Shown piece after piece: positions 35,198 to 43,970 of a stretch of DNA of 45,723 bases. Position numbers and translations under genes: made by a program. The stretch covers positions 1-45,723 of the forward strand of contig JABJAN010000016.1 of the NCBI GenBank assembly GCA_018666135.1, written 5' to 3'. Numbering within the stretch: the stretch's first letter is position 1; each line of letters begins with the position of its first letter. The notes beneath the pieces were generated by a model. That model did not search any database and was not told the DNA's origin. It worked only from the letters and a program-made list of their open reading frames with translations. This DNA comes from Alphaproteobacteria bacterium. Its GTDB lineage: Bacteria; Pseudomonadota; Alphaproteobacteria; Puniceispirillales; Puniceispirillaceae.

Positions 35198-35926
35198 TTA
35201 TGAAGTAATATAGCTTCTTGCTTTAACAAGCTCGCCATGGTGTGGGCAATCATCTCTCATTAAGGCAACAAACGCAGGCGCAATATCTTCTGGTGTTGGC
35301 AGAGATAATGGGTCTTCACCTGGAAATGCAGCAGCGCGCATGGATGTTCTAGTGCCGCCAGGATCAATCATATTAATTTTCATCTCAGTCTGTTCATTTT
35401 CTGCAGCCCAAGCGCGTCCCATTGCTTCAACACCTGCTTTTGAAACTGCATAAGCTCCCCAATATGGGCGCGGACCTACTGCCGCAGCAGAAGACATAAG
35501 AATTACGCGAGCAGCAGGGGATACCCGTAATAATGGATCAAAACTGCGTATTTGATGCCAAACAGCTGTGAGATTTACAAGAATAGTCTGATCCCAAGCA
35601 TCTGCTTCAATGTGAGGCATAGGAGACATTTGTCCAAGCTGTCCTGCATTAGCAATAAATCCATCAAGTCTACCCCATTTATCATGTATGGCTTTTGCCA
35701 GTCGGGGAATTGCTGGCAGGTCTGTTGAATCTAGCTCAACGATAGTTGCTTTACTTCCTGCATTTTGAATTTCGTCATCTACTTCTTCAAGAGCACCTGT
35801 TGTTCTGCCAGTAATAATTAGTTCTGCGCCTGCATTTGCACATGCTATCGCAGCAGCACGGCCTATTCCGCGACTAGCGCCGGTAAGTAAAATTATTTTA
35901 CCATTAAGCGGTTTTTCAGATACCAT
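35198..35926 (-). CDS. SDR family oxidoreductase adjacent to purF
   Basis: A 242-residue classical short-chain dehydrogenase. The cofactor motif is TGASRGIGRAAA at about 13-24, the catalytic Ser is in LMSSAAA and Tyr-Lys in YWGAYAVSKAG. I place the start at MVSEKPLNGK: AAGGAG lies nine bases upstream, and a longer frame would only repeat purF codons. It overlaps the purF 3' end by 11 bases in a different frame. The purF-SDR order recurs in alphaproteobacteria, but no substrate is known. It is the last gene of the long minus-strand run. Confidence 0.92.
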   Translation of the reverse strand: MVSEKPLNGKIILLTGASRGIGRAAAIACANAGAELIITGRTTGALEEVDDEIQNAGSKATIVELDSTDLPAIPRLAKAIHDKWGRLDGFIANAGQLGQMSPMPHIEADAWDQTILVNLTAVWHQIRSFDPLLRVSPAARVILMSSAAAVGPRPYWGAYAVSKAGVEAMGRAWAAENEQTEMKINMIDPGGTRTSMRAAAFPGEDPLSLPTPEDIAPAFVALMRDDCPHHGELVKARSYITS

Positions 35927-37361
35927 CTTTCTTACTCCTTGAAATAAAATCACGACTTGGTGCGATAGGATAATCGCCTGTAAAGCATGCATCGCAATAT
36001 TGAGGCGCATCTTTATTGCGCTTGTTCTCACCCATTGCCCGATACAAACCATCAATTGAAATGAAGGCAAGACTATCTGCTTCAATCTCATTTCGAATAT
36101 TATCTAAGTTTAGTTTTGCAGCAATTAAATTTTCTTTATCAGGTGTATCTACCCCATAAAAGCATGGATTTATGGTTGGCGGACTTGCAATACGCATATG
36201 AACAGACTTAGCGCCTGCCTCTCTCATCATTTTTACGATTTTACGTGAGGTGGTTCCTCTGACAATAGAATCATCTACCAAAATGATATCCTTGCCAGCG
36301 ATTATTTCTGTATTGGCATTATGCTTCATCATTACGCTGGAGGAACGGGCATCTTGTGATGGTTGTATAAAGGTTCTACCTACATAATGATTTCGGATAA
36401 TGCCTAACTCGAATGGAATGCCGGATTCTTCTGCGTAACCAAGAGCCGCGGGAACCCCTGAATCAGGAACAGGAATTACCAAATCAGCTATTATATGAGA
36501 TTCACGCGCTAATTCAGCACCAATCATTTTGCGAGCGCCATACACAGACTTTCTTTCAATTACAGAATCCGGTCTAGAAAAATAAATATATTCAAATATA
36601 CAAAAACGGCTGTTTGTTTTTTCTGAAATGCGTATTGAGCGAACGCCATTTTTATCAATCAACACCATTTCTCCAGGATCGATATCCCGCACATAGCTTG
36701 CCCCAATAATATCCAAGGCACATGTCTCAGAGGTAAGAATATAAGATTGGTTTAATTGTCCAAGAATTAAAGGGCGAACGCCAAGAGGATCACGAACGCC
36801 TATCAGCATATCTTTAGTCAGCGCAACAAGTGCATATGCACCTTCAATCTGAAGCAATGCTTCTTTTATTCTTTCTTCAGGTTTACTTCTTCTAGAGCGG
36901 GCAACAAGATGTATAATGGTTTCTGTATCCGTAGTTGATTGAAACAGACTGCCAGTATCAACAAGCGTACGTCTAACTCTTTCTGCATTGGTAAGATTGC
37001 CATTATGAGCGATTGCAAATTCACCAAAAGCAAGCTCTGTTAAAAACGGCTGGATATTGCGAAATTCGGATTGCCCTGTGGTTGAATAGCGATTATGACC
37101 TATCGCTGAATAGCCTGCCAATTCATCCATTTTCATAGAAGAGGCGTTAAAGTTTTCGCTTACATGCCCAAGACCGCGTTTTTCATTAAATTGGTTTCCA
37201 TCAAAGGTTACCATTCCTGTGGCTTCTTGACCTCTATGTTGAAGTGCGTGTAGGCCAAGTGCTGTAAGAAGATGGGCTTCTGATGAGCCGAAAACTCCAA
37301 ATACAGCACATTCTTCTGATAGTTTATCCTCTTCAAACAGGTGGTGTTTGGTTTCGCTCAT
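35916..37361 (-). CDS. purF: amidophosphoribosyltransferase
   Basis: A 481-residue enzyme for the first committed step of purine synthesis, converting PRPP and glutamine to phosphoribosylamine. After a 17-residue leader (removed in this class) comes the N-terminal nucleophile C18 in EECAVFGVFG. HNGNLTN and TDTETIIHL complete the glutaminase domain. The phosphoribosyltransferase domain has the PRPP loop IILVDDSIVRGTTS. A Cys in NPCFYGVD and others near the C-terminus (YCDACFTGDYP) are consistent with the Fe-S-type enzyme. It follows cvpA by two bases, the classic cvpA-purF order. Confidence 0.97.
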   Translation of the reverse strand: MSETKHHLFEEDKLSEECAVFGVFGSSEAHLLTALGLHALQHRGQEATGMVTFDGNQFNEKRGLGHVSENFNASSMKMDELAGYSAIGHNRYSTTGQSEFRNIQPFLTELAFGEFAIAHNGNLTNAERVRRTLVDTGSLFQSTTDTETIIHLVARSRRSKPEERIKEALLQIEGAYALVALTKDMLIGVRDPLGVRPLILGQLNQSYILTSETCALDIIGASYVRDIDPGEMVLIDKNGVRSIRISEKTNSRFCIFEYIYFSRPDSVIERKSVYGARKMIGAELARESHIIADLVIPVPDSGVPAALGYAEESGIPFELGIIRNHYVGRTFIQPSQDARSSSVMMKHNANTEIIAGKDIILVDDSIVRGTTSRKIVKMMREAGAKSVHMRIASPPTINPCFYGVDTPDKENLIAAKLNLDNIRNEIEADSLAFISIDGLYRAMGENKRNKDAPQYCDACFTGDYPIAPSRDFISRSKKDGI

Positions 37362-37363
37362 GG

Positions 37364-38089
37364 CTAATTTAGGTCTCTTTCTTGAAGATTTACAGCAACT
37401 GGGTTTTTATCAGATCTGGCAGTATCAGTATCAGTATCAGTGTTAGTATTAGTATCTGCTGAATCAGGTGGGCTTGCCCTTAAGTCGAGCAGGGAAGAAT
37501 TTGCAGATGTAGAGGAGAAGTCTTTATCTGATATTTCTGGCATATTTCTAGATTGTATTTCTGGCAGGGATAACTTATCAAATTGTCGTTGAATTGAAGC
37601 TGGTAAAACAGGTTTTGCAGAATTAATCAAGAAAAGCGAAAGTTGCGCAGTATTAGAGCGTTTTACGCTGGCAGGAATATTTTTCTCACCATCATATAAA
37701 ACCACCAATGTTAAATAAAATAAGGATACAATTACAAAACCCCTTGCAAGACCAAAAAATACGCCCATGCCGCCATCTAATGCGCCTAATCCTGCTTGTG
37801 ATAATTTAGGGGAAACAACACTTGCAAAAACAAACCAAACGATAAAGGCGCCAAGGAATGGTATTAAAAGAGACAAAGGAATAATAAGGCTGTTAATAGG
37901 GACAATATTTTCTATCATTGGGGCTAAAACAGGGGATGCTAATTTAGCAATGAAAATAGCAACAAACCAGCCAACTAAGCCTAAAAATTCACGTGTCATG
38001 CCGCGTATGGTTGAAAGCATTGCAGATATAAATAATATCACAATGGCAAGATAATCGACATAATTTAAACTAGTGAATTCCATTACCAT
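37364..38089 (-). CDS. cvpA: CvpA family membrane protein
   Basis: A 241-residue protein with about four transmembrane segments in residues 10-130 (YLAIVILFISAML, GLVGWFVAIFIAKL, IPLSLLIPFLGAFIVWFVF, FFGLARGFVIVSLFYLTLVVLY). GMTREFLGLVGW and the FGLxRG motif are CvpA hallmarks. Homologues affect envelope integrity and colicin V export. Residues 170-241 form a low-complexity tail rich in Ser, Asp, Asn and Thr, including alternating Asn-Thr/Asp-Thr repeats encoded by a hexanucleotide repeat. It is followed two bases later by purF and preceded by radA. Confidence 0.92.
   Translation of the reverse strand: MVMEFTSLNYVDYLAIVILFISAMLSTIRGMTREFLGLVGWFVAIFIAKLASPVLAPMIENIVPINSLIIPLSLLIPFLGAFIVWFVFASVVSPKLSQAGLGALDGGMGVFFGLARGFVIVSLFYLTLVVLYDGEKNIPASVKRSNTAQLSLFLINSAKPVLPASIQRQFDKLSLPEIQSRNMPEISDKDFSSTSANSSLLDLRASPPDSADTNTNTDTDTDTARSDKNPVAVNLQERDLN
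37420..37455. repeat. hexanucleotide tandem repeat in cvpA
   Basis: Six tandem six-base units lie head to tail: CAGTAT three times, CAGTGT once and TAGTAT twice. Read on the minus strand they encode alternating Asn/Asp-Thr in the CvpA C-terminal tail. Because the unit is a multiple of three, length changes would keep the frame and only alter tail length. Confidence 0.9.
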
Positions 38090-38129
38090 TTATCTTTTAT
38101 GTAAGGTTCAAGATATAGCGAATTTATAA

Positions 38130-39500
38130 TCACGATATCCCGCCAAGAATGTCAATAAAATCAGATAAATTTTCTGAGTAAGATAAATCTAAGCTCAGAT
38201 TAAGATTGGTTTTTTTTCTAGGTTTTGGCAAAAATGCTTTTTCAAAGCCAAGTTTTTCTGCCTCTTTTAGCCGCTGCTCTATTTGGGATACTTGTCTTAT
38301 CTCAGCAGATAAAGCAACCTCTCCAAAAAACACGGACCTGCTGGGAAGCGGCCTTGTGGTTACAGAAGATATAAGAGCCGCGGCAACAGCAAGATCAGCA
38401 GCTGGTTCTTGAATTTTCATGCCGCCAGCAACATTTAAAAATATGTCACGCCCAGATAAGGGTAGTCCGCACCGTGCCTCTAACACAGCAGTTAACATTG
38501 CAAGTCTGCTAGAATCCCAGCCAACTACATTTCTTCTTGGGCTGGCAAGTGGGGAGGGAGCAACAAGTGCCTCAATTTCAACTAATAAGGGACGGCTACC
38601 CTCAATTCCTGCAAATACTGCTGTACCTGCAACCTCATTTTTACGTTCTGCTAAAAACAACTCAGAAGGATTGGTTATTTGTTGCAATCCAGCTGCTGTC
38701 ATTTCGAAAACGCCAATCTCATCTGTAGCGCCAAATCTATTTTTAATGCCACGTAATATGCGGAAATGGTGGCTTCTATCTCCTTCAAAATGAAGCACAC
38801 AATCCACCATATGTTCTAAAACGCGTGGACCAGCAATAGCACCATCCTTAGTGACATGTCCTACGAAAATAAGAGCAGTATTACTTGTTTTGGCGGCTTG
38901 GATTAATTCTTGGGCAGCAGCGCGAACTTGGCTTACGGTGCCAGGAGCTGAATCTAGCGCAGGCAGATACATTGTTTGTATTGAATCAATAATAATAAGT
39001 TCAATCTCTGGACTTCGTCTTATTGTCTCTGCAATATCGCTTGCGTTAGTTGCAGTGGCTATGCCTATTTTTGCATCCTTAATACCTAATCTTTGTCCAC
39101 GCAGACGGACTTGGTCTGCTGATTCCTCACCTGTTATATATACTGTTTGTTGATTATTTTCAGAGAGTTTACACACAAGTTGTAATAATAATGTTGATTT
39201 GCCAATGCCTGGATCTCCGCCAATTAATAAAACTGATCCTGGTACAATTCCTCCTCCAGTAACTCTATCAAATTCAGAAATACCGCATTTTAAACGTTTC
39301 ATAGCTGGTTTTGAGTTTTCAGTTTCTAGGGGAGAAAAATCAATTTTGCGTCCAGATTTTGCAGATTTGGCAAGGCTTGGTCTGCTGCTTATTTGTTCTT
39401 CAACAATGCTATTCCAAGCCCCGCAAGACTCACATCTGCCTGCCCATTTCGGCGCTACAGACCCACATTGTTGACAGTGATATTGGGTATTTTTTGCCAT
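38130..39500 (-). CDS. radA: DNA repair protein RadA
   Basis: A 456-residue RecA-related helicase that drives branch migration in recombinational repair. The N-terminal zinc finger uses C9, C12, C23 and C26 (HCQQCGS...GRCESCGAW). Walker A is GGDPGIGKST with K101. The RadA-specific KNRFG motif is in GIKNRFGATDEIGVF. The last 150 residues are the Lon-like domain. Its start overlaps the mlaF stop by one base (TAATG), coupling it to the lipid-transport ATPase, and cvpA follows. Confidence 0.97.
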   Translation of the reverse strand: MAKNTQYHCQQCGSVAPKWAGRCESCGAWNSIVEEQISSRPSLAKSAKSGRKIDFSPLETENSKPAMKRLKCGISEFDRVTGGGIVPGSVLLIGGDPGIGKSTLLLQLVCKLSENNQQTVYITGEESADQVRLRGQRLGIKDAKIGIATATNASDIAETIRRSPEIELIIIDSIQTMYLPALDSAPGTVSQVRAAAQELIQAAKTSNTALIFVGHVTKDGAIAGPRVLEHMVDCVLHFEGDRSHHFRILRGIKNRFGATDEIGVFEMTAAGLQQITNPSELFLAERKNEVAGTAVFAGIEGSRPLLVEIEALVAPSPLASPRRNVVGWDSSRLAMLTAVLEARCGLPLSGRDIFLNVAGGMKIQEPAADLAVAAALISSVTTRPLPSRSVFFGEVALSAEIRQVSQIEQRLKEAEKLGFEKAFLPKPRKKTNLNLSLDLSYSENLSDFIDILGGIS

Positions 39501-40327
39501 TAATTGATGATTTCTGACGGTGCCGTTTTCTCTATTTTAGGAGCAGTAGAAGTAAGTGGACCATAGGGTCTGCCATTTACAAATTGGTCGACTTCAGGGA
39601 TACCAGTTTGATGCATATCTGCAACAGGACCACACCAGATGATACTTCCATGGTGTATCATTGCAACTTTATCTGCTATTTGACGCACAGATGCCATATC
39701 ATGCGAAATGGTTAAGGTGGTAGCCCCCAGCCTTTTGACTGAATTTAAAATTAAATCATTAATCACACCAGACGTAATTGGGTCTAGTCCAGATGTTGGC
39801 TCATCAAACAGTAATATTTCTGGTTTATCTGCTATCGCCCTTGCTATTGCGGCTCGTTTTTGCATTCCACCTGATAATTCAGCTGGGTATAAGTCTAATA
39901 CCCGCGGTGCAAGTCCAAGTTGGTCAATAATATCTCCAGCGATTTCTCGTGCTATTTTACGGTTTAACTTTTCCTTCTGGCGTAGTCTAAATGTAACATT
40001 CTCCCAGATTGGAAGAGAATCGAAAAGCGCACCAAACTGGAATGTCATGCCAAATCTATTTAATAAATTTTCATGTTCTGAGCGACTTTGCCCAAGTGTT
40101 TCTTGCCCATCAACTTTTATAGAGCCTGAATCAGCGTGTATAAGTCCAATAAGGCATTTTAAGGCTACTGATTTACCGCAACCTGAGGTGCCAATTAAGC
40201 ATAATGATTCCCCATTTTTAATAGCTAAATTAAAATTATTAAGCACGACGTTCTGACCAAATTGCTTATATAAATTTGAAATATCTATTTTATTGGGTTC
40301 TGTTTTTTTATTGCTCATTATGGTCAT
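39500..40327 (-). CDS. mlaF: phospholipid-transport ABC ATPase (MlaF-like)
   Basis: A 275-residue ABC ATPase. Walker A is GTSGCGKS (46-53), the signature is LSGGMQKRAAIAR and Walker B is ILLFDEPTSGLDP. FQFGALFDSLPIWENV is the characteristic MlaF/Ttg2A Q-loop region. With the permease encoded upstream it would power phospholipid movement between membranes to maintain outer-membrane asymmetry. The 5' end overlaps mlaE by ATGA and the 3' end overlaps radA. No MCE (MlaD) gene follows, unlike the usual mlaFED order. Confidence 0.93.
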   Translation of the reverse strand: MTIMSNKKTEPNKIDISNLYKQFGQNVVLNNFNLAIKNGESLCLIGTSGCGKSVALKCLIGLIHADSGSIKVDGQETLGQSRSEHENLLNRFGMTFQFGALFDSLPIWENVTFRLRQKEKLNRKIAREIAGDIIDQLGLAPRVLDLYPAELSGGMQKRAAIARAIADKPEILLFDEPTSGLDPITSGVINDLILNSVKRLGATTLTISHDMASVRQIADKVAMIHHGSIIWCGPVADMHQTGIPEVDQFVNGRPYGPLTSTAPKIEKTAPSEIIN

Positions 40328-41097
40328 CCAAAAAACAATGCTGTAACGGTGTAGTTAGCAATTAGAATTAAAATAGAGGCAGATACAACTGCATTTGTCG
40401 TTGCTTTGCCAACACCTTCTGCCCCACGACCAGAATGATAACCATGGTAACACCCCATAAGTGCAATGATAAAGCCAAATATAGCAGCCTTTATTAGCCC
40501 AAGAAGTACATCATCAAATTCTAAAAACTCTAATGTTCGGGATAGATAGGTTGAAGGGTTAAACCCAAGTCGGTAAACCCCTACTAAATAGCCTCCAAAC
40601 ACGCCAATAATGTCACCAATCAGAACTAATATAGGAAGACAAATTGTCCCCGCAATCAAACGAGGCCCAACCAGATATTGCATTGGACGAGTTGACAATG
40701 TGTCAAGGGCATCAATCTGGTCTGTAACCCGCATCGTTCCAATTTCAGCAGCAATAGAGGCGCCAATTCTGCCGGCAACCATTAAGCCAGCCAACACAGG
40801 ACCAAGCTCTCGTGTTACAGATAGCACAACAACTGTTGCGACCGTATCCTCTGCGGAGAAACGTGCGAACCCAGTATAGCTTTGAAGGGCGAGAACCATA
40901 CCTGAAAATAGCGTGGTTAGCCCAACAACTGGTATGGAGTAGTAACCAATATCAATTAATTGTCTTACAATTTGCCGTCCATAAAAGGGCGGCACTAAGC
41001 CCCAACGCAATGCTAATGCGATAAATAATGTTATGCTGCCTATCATTCTACATAACGATAATAGGCTTGCTCCAAGTGATTGAACAAAACGCATCAT
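40324..41097 (-). CDS. mlaE: phospholipid-transport ABC permease (MlaE-like)
   Basis: A 257-residue MlaE/YrbE permease with about five to six hydrophobic segments. VGLTTLFSGMVLALQSYTGF, SVTRELGPVLAGLMVAGRIGASIAAEIGTMRVTDQIDAL and GYHSGRGAEGVGKATTNAVV are the strongly conserved family stretches. It forms the membrane channel with the ATPase encoded immediately downstream (ATGA overlap). A two-ATG start (MM) is preceded by GAGGAC. It lies 83 bases after alr on the same strand. Confidence 0.94.
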   Translation of the reverse strand: MMRFVQSLGASLLSLCRMIGSITLFIALALRWGLVPPFYGRQIVRQLIDIGYYSIPVVGLTTLFSGMVLALQSYTGFARFSAEDTVATVVVLSVTRELGPVLAGLMVAGRIGASIAAEIGTMRVTDQIDALDTLSTRPMQYLVGPRLIAGTICLPILVLIGDIIGVFGGYLVGVYRLGFNPSTYLSRTLEFLEFDDVLLGLIKAAIFGFIIALMGCYHGYHSGRGAEGVGKATTNAVVSASILILIANYTVTALFFG

Positions 41098-41180
41098 TCA
41101 TGTCCTCATCTACTGATGTTGTAACACTTAATCTTCTATCATGTTGCCTGCTAATAAAGCTACATAATAGACAATCTCAC

Positions 41181-42311
41181 TTAAGAATATACACGTTTTG
41201 GTCTAGTTCCAAGGCTTGTTAGAACCTCATAGCTGATAGTAGACAAATCAAATGCCATATCTGATGCAGAATAATGTGTGCCAAGCAGGCAAACCTGTGA
41301 TGTCTTATTTAAATCTGTTTCTGAAATATCGGTGACATCAATCACAAAACTATCCATTGAGATACGACCAACTGGCTTACAGATATTTCCCCCTAGATTA
41401 ATTTTTCCACATGCCTGTAATGCTCGTCTATATCCATCTGCATACCCAGCACCAATAGTGGCAATACGCATCTGTTTATCGGCAGTAAAGTCAGCACCAT
41501 ATCCAACTTGTTCCCCTTTTTTAATGCTGCGTATCTGTAAGATAGGAGCAATCCATTGAAGAATAGGCTGACATGCAAAATCTGCATTAGGGCTGTCTTG
41601 ATACCCATATAGCGCTATGCCAGGTCTGGTAATGTCAAAATGATATGCATCATTAAGCAGAATACCATGGCTAGCAGATAGTGAAAGTGGCAGTGATGGT
41701 GTGTATTTGGACATTTCTAAAAAACGTATTCTATGGTGCTCATTTGCGTGATGAGATGGCATATCAGAACAGGATAAATGGCTCATAACTGCTTTGATAT
41801 CTAACGCTCCTGAATAAGAAGCAATTGTGCTATCTAGCCAAATTTCTAATTCTGCTGCAGAAATGCCAAGTCGGTTCATGCCAGTGTCAAGTTGAAGCCA
41901 GACAGGAAAAATTCGATTAATTTTTCGAGCATAATCACGAGCTGTTTCTATTTCTGAAACCTGCTTTAATGCAGGAATGATCTGATATTGATAATATGAA
42001 TCAAGCTCATATGCTTGAAGCCCATCAAAACAAATGATTTCTGGTTTTGAATGATCTGTGTCTGTCGAGTCTAAAAAACGCCGCAATTGGATTGCTTCAT
42101 CCATTGTAGCAACACAGAATATGTTGCATCCAGCATCAATCAGGCTTTGTGTTGTTGCAAACATTCCGTGTCCGTACGCATTTGCCTTTACAACACTTGC
42201 CGTTCTGCAATGTGGTGCTGATTTAGCATCAAGCCAACGCCAGTTGCGCTTTAACTGTTCTAAATCAATGTGAAAGGCTGATAGGTCAGAAGCCACAGAT
42301 TTATCCTCCAT
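41181..42311 (-). CDS. alr: alanine racemase
   Basis: A PLP-dependent racemase making D-alanine for peptidoglycan. The PLP lysine is in VVKANAYGHG (K42 of the 376-residue reading) and the second catalytic base is Tyr271 in VGYGADF. RPGIALYGY and GRISMDSFVIDV are also standard. Start choice is uncertain: the ATG at 42311 has no ribosome site, whereas a GTG at 42296 stands eight bases after a perfect GGAGG (itself within the first codons of the longer form). The shorter 371-residue product is therefore likely the real one. It follows dnaB across a 116-base gap holding tandem repeats. Confidence 0.94.
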   Translation of the reverse strand: MEDKSVASDLSAFHIDLEQLKRNWRWLDAKSAPHCRTASVVKANAYGHGMFATTQSLIDAGCNIFCVATMDEAIQLRRFLDSTDTDHSKPEIICFDGLQAYELDSYYQYQIIPALKQVSEIETARDYARKINRIFPVWLQLDTGMNRLGISAAELEIWLDSTIASYSGALDIKAVMSHLSCSDMPSHHANEHHRIRFLEMSKYTPSLPLSLSASHGILLNDAYHFDITRPGIALYGYQDSPNADFACQPILQWIAPILQIRSIKKGEQVGYGADFTADKQMRIATIGAGYADGYRRALQACGKINLGGNICKPVGRISMDSFVIDVTDISETDLNKTSQVCLLGTHYSASDMAFDLSTISYEVLTSLGTRPKRVYS

Positions 42312-42331
42312 ATGAGTGGTATATGAATAAC

Positions 42332-42376
42332 ACAGTCATTTTAAATACAGTCATTTTAAAAAACAGTCGTTCTATA
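42332..42376. repeat. three tandem 15/16-bp repeats between dnaB and alr
   Basis: ACAGTCATTTTAAA followed by one or two A/T bases occurs at 42332-42346 and 42347-42362, and a diverged third copy beginning ACAGTCGTTCTATA starts at 42363. The array fills the space just upstream of the alr start and could bind a regulator or be simple slippage. Confidence 0.85.
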
Positions 42377-42427
42377 CCTTGTAATTTTATACTAGCATAA
42401 AATGGGATGATATTTTTAAGATAGCTA

Positions 42428-43933
42428 TCAAAAATTATCTGGAAGGTAGTCTGGTGATATAGGGTCTTGGAATTTTGTAAGGCGACTCTCAAAATGTACA
42501 GTGACTGTTCCTACTGGTCCGTGACGTTGCTTTGCAATTATAATTTCAGCAACACCAGCTGTTTTTTCTAATCTCTTTGTCCAATTATCATACCGCTCAT
42601 TAAACTTCTCTGTTGTTTCGGTATCTTTTTGTTCTGGCTCGCCTTTGGATAAATAATATTCCTCACGATACACAAACATGACCAAATCCGAATCCTGTTC
42701 AATAGAGCCAGATTCACGCAAATCAGCAAGATTGGGTCGTTTATCATCACGTTGTTCAACAGCCCGCGATAATTGTGACAATGCCAGAACTGGAATATCA
42801 AGCTCTTTTGCAAGTGCTTTTAGAGAACGCGTAATATTGGAAATTTCTTGGACTCGGTTTTCTGGTTTTAAGCCAATTTGCGCTTGCAAGAGCTGCAGAT
42901 AATCAACCACGATAAGACCAAGACCGGAAGTCCTTTTCATGCGCCTTGCACGGCTTGCAAGCTGACTTATGGATAGGGCTGGCGTGTCATCAATGAAAAA
43001 GGGCGCCATATTAATTTCACGATTAGCATCAACCAGTTTGTTAAATTCATCTGTTTTTAACTTGCCACGTCTAATCTTTTCAGAATCAAGTTCCGAGCGC
43101 TCAGATAAAATTCTAAGACCTAGCTGCTCAGCTGACATCTCGAGTGAGAAAAAGGCAACTGGTGCAGCTACCTCATCTGTTCGTGTGGTTGTTGCTGCAT
43201 GAAAAGCGATATTTGTTGCAAGCGCTGTCTTTCCCATTCCAGGGCGACCTGCAAGAATAATAAGATCTGATTTATGCATTCCGCCCATTAAGTTATTTAG
43301 ACCAGTAAGACCAGTGGATAAACCAGATAAATGACCATCAGAATTAGCTGCAATTTCGGCTTGTCGGATAGTTTCTGTTAACACCGAAACAAAAGGTCGA
43401 AGGCCTGTTTCAGCCATATCATTTTCAGCTAAATTAAATAAATATTGCTCTGCTGCTTCGATTTGGCGAAATGCAGAATTATCAATATCTGGCTGGCTAG
43501 CATCCTTAATAACCGTGTCAGAAATACGAATAAGCTCTCGTCTTAAATAGTTATTATGGATTAGCTGTGCATAATCAGGCGCATCAGAAATCGAAATGAC
43601 GCCATCGATTAAATCACCTAGATAAGAATCAACATCTTCTTCAATTACAAATGTATCAGTGCTAAACATCGCTTTCAGCGTTACATGATTAGCAACCTGA
43701 CCTCGCATAATTAATTTTGAGGCTGCTGCAAATATTTTTCCATGTAAGGTATCAAAAAAATGCTCAGGTCGAAGTAAATCATTTGTCTTATCAAACACCT
43801 GATTATCATAAAGTAAGGCACCAAGATAGTTTTGCTCTGCCACTATATTATTAGGAAGTTCCCGAATAGCACCAGCACTGCCATCTGCTCTTGGAAATAA
43901 CGCCACATTTTTTTCAGAAGAATTATCGCTCAT
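42428..43933 (-). CDS. dnaB: replicative DNA helicase DnaB
   Basis: A 501-residue hexameric helicase that unwinds the fork. The N-terminal primase-interacting domain spans 25-130 (AEQNYLGALLYDN, RPEHFFDTLHGKIF). The RecA-like domain has Walker A GRPGMGKT at 229-236, PVAFFSLEMSAEQL, the DYLQLL Walker B and LALSQLSRAVEQRDDKRP. No intein or insertion is present. Its promoter region contains two abutting DnaA boxes and an 18-bp palindrome. It is separated from rplI by an intrinsic terminator, so it begins a new transcription unit. Confidence 0.97.
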   Translation of the reverse strand: MSDNSSEKNVALFPRADGSAGAIRELPNNIVAEQNYLGALLYDNQVFDKTNDLLRPEHFFDTLHGKIFAAASKLIMRGQVANHVTLKAMFSTDTFVIEEDVDSYLGDLIDGVISISDAPDYAQLIHNNYLRRELIRISDTVIKDASQPDIDNSAFRQIEAAEQYLFNLAENDMAETGLRPFVSVLTETIRQAEIAANSDGHLSGLSTGLTGLNNLMGGMHKSDLIILAGRPGMGKTALATNIAFHAATTTRTDEVAAPVAFFSLEMSAEQLGLRILSERSELDSEKIRRGKLKTDEFNKLVDANREINMAPFFIDDTPALSISQLASRARRMKRTSGLGLIVVDYLQLLQAQIGLKPENRVQEISNITRSLKALAKELDIPVLALSQLSRAVEQRDDKRPNLADLRESGSIEQDSDLVMFVYREEYYLSKGEPEQKDTETTEKFNERYDNWTKRLEKTAGVAEIIIAKQRHGPVGTVTVHFESRLTKFQDPISPDYLPDNF

Positions 43934-43940
43934 TCAACCA

Positions 43941-43958
43941 ATATAAAAGCTTTTATAT
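43941..43958. promoter_or_regulatory. perfect 18-bp palindrome in the dnaB promoter region
   Basis: ATATAAAAGCTTTTATAT is exactly self-complementary, lies 8 to 25 bases upstream of the dnaB ATG and contains TATAAA on the coding strand, so it may include the -10 element. A dimeric regulator or an mRNA 5' hairpin could use it. Confidence 0.6.
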
Positions 43959-43970
43959 CTAATTCCTAGC

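Noticed and set aside
42301-42492. 63-residue minus-strand frame with an internal FKMTV repeat
   Set aside because: It overlaps the dnaB end and alr start and its repeat simply reflects the tandem DNA repeat; no ribosome site.
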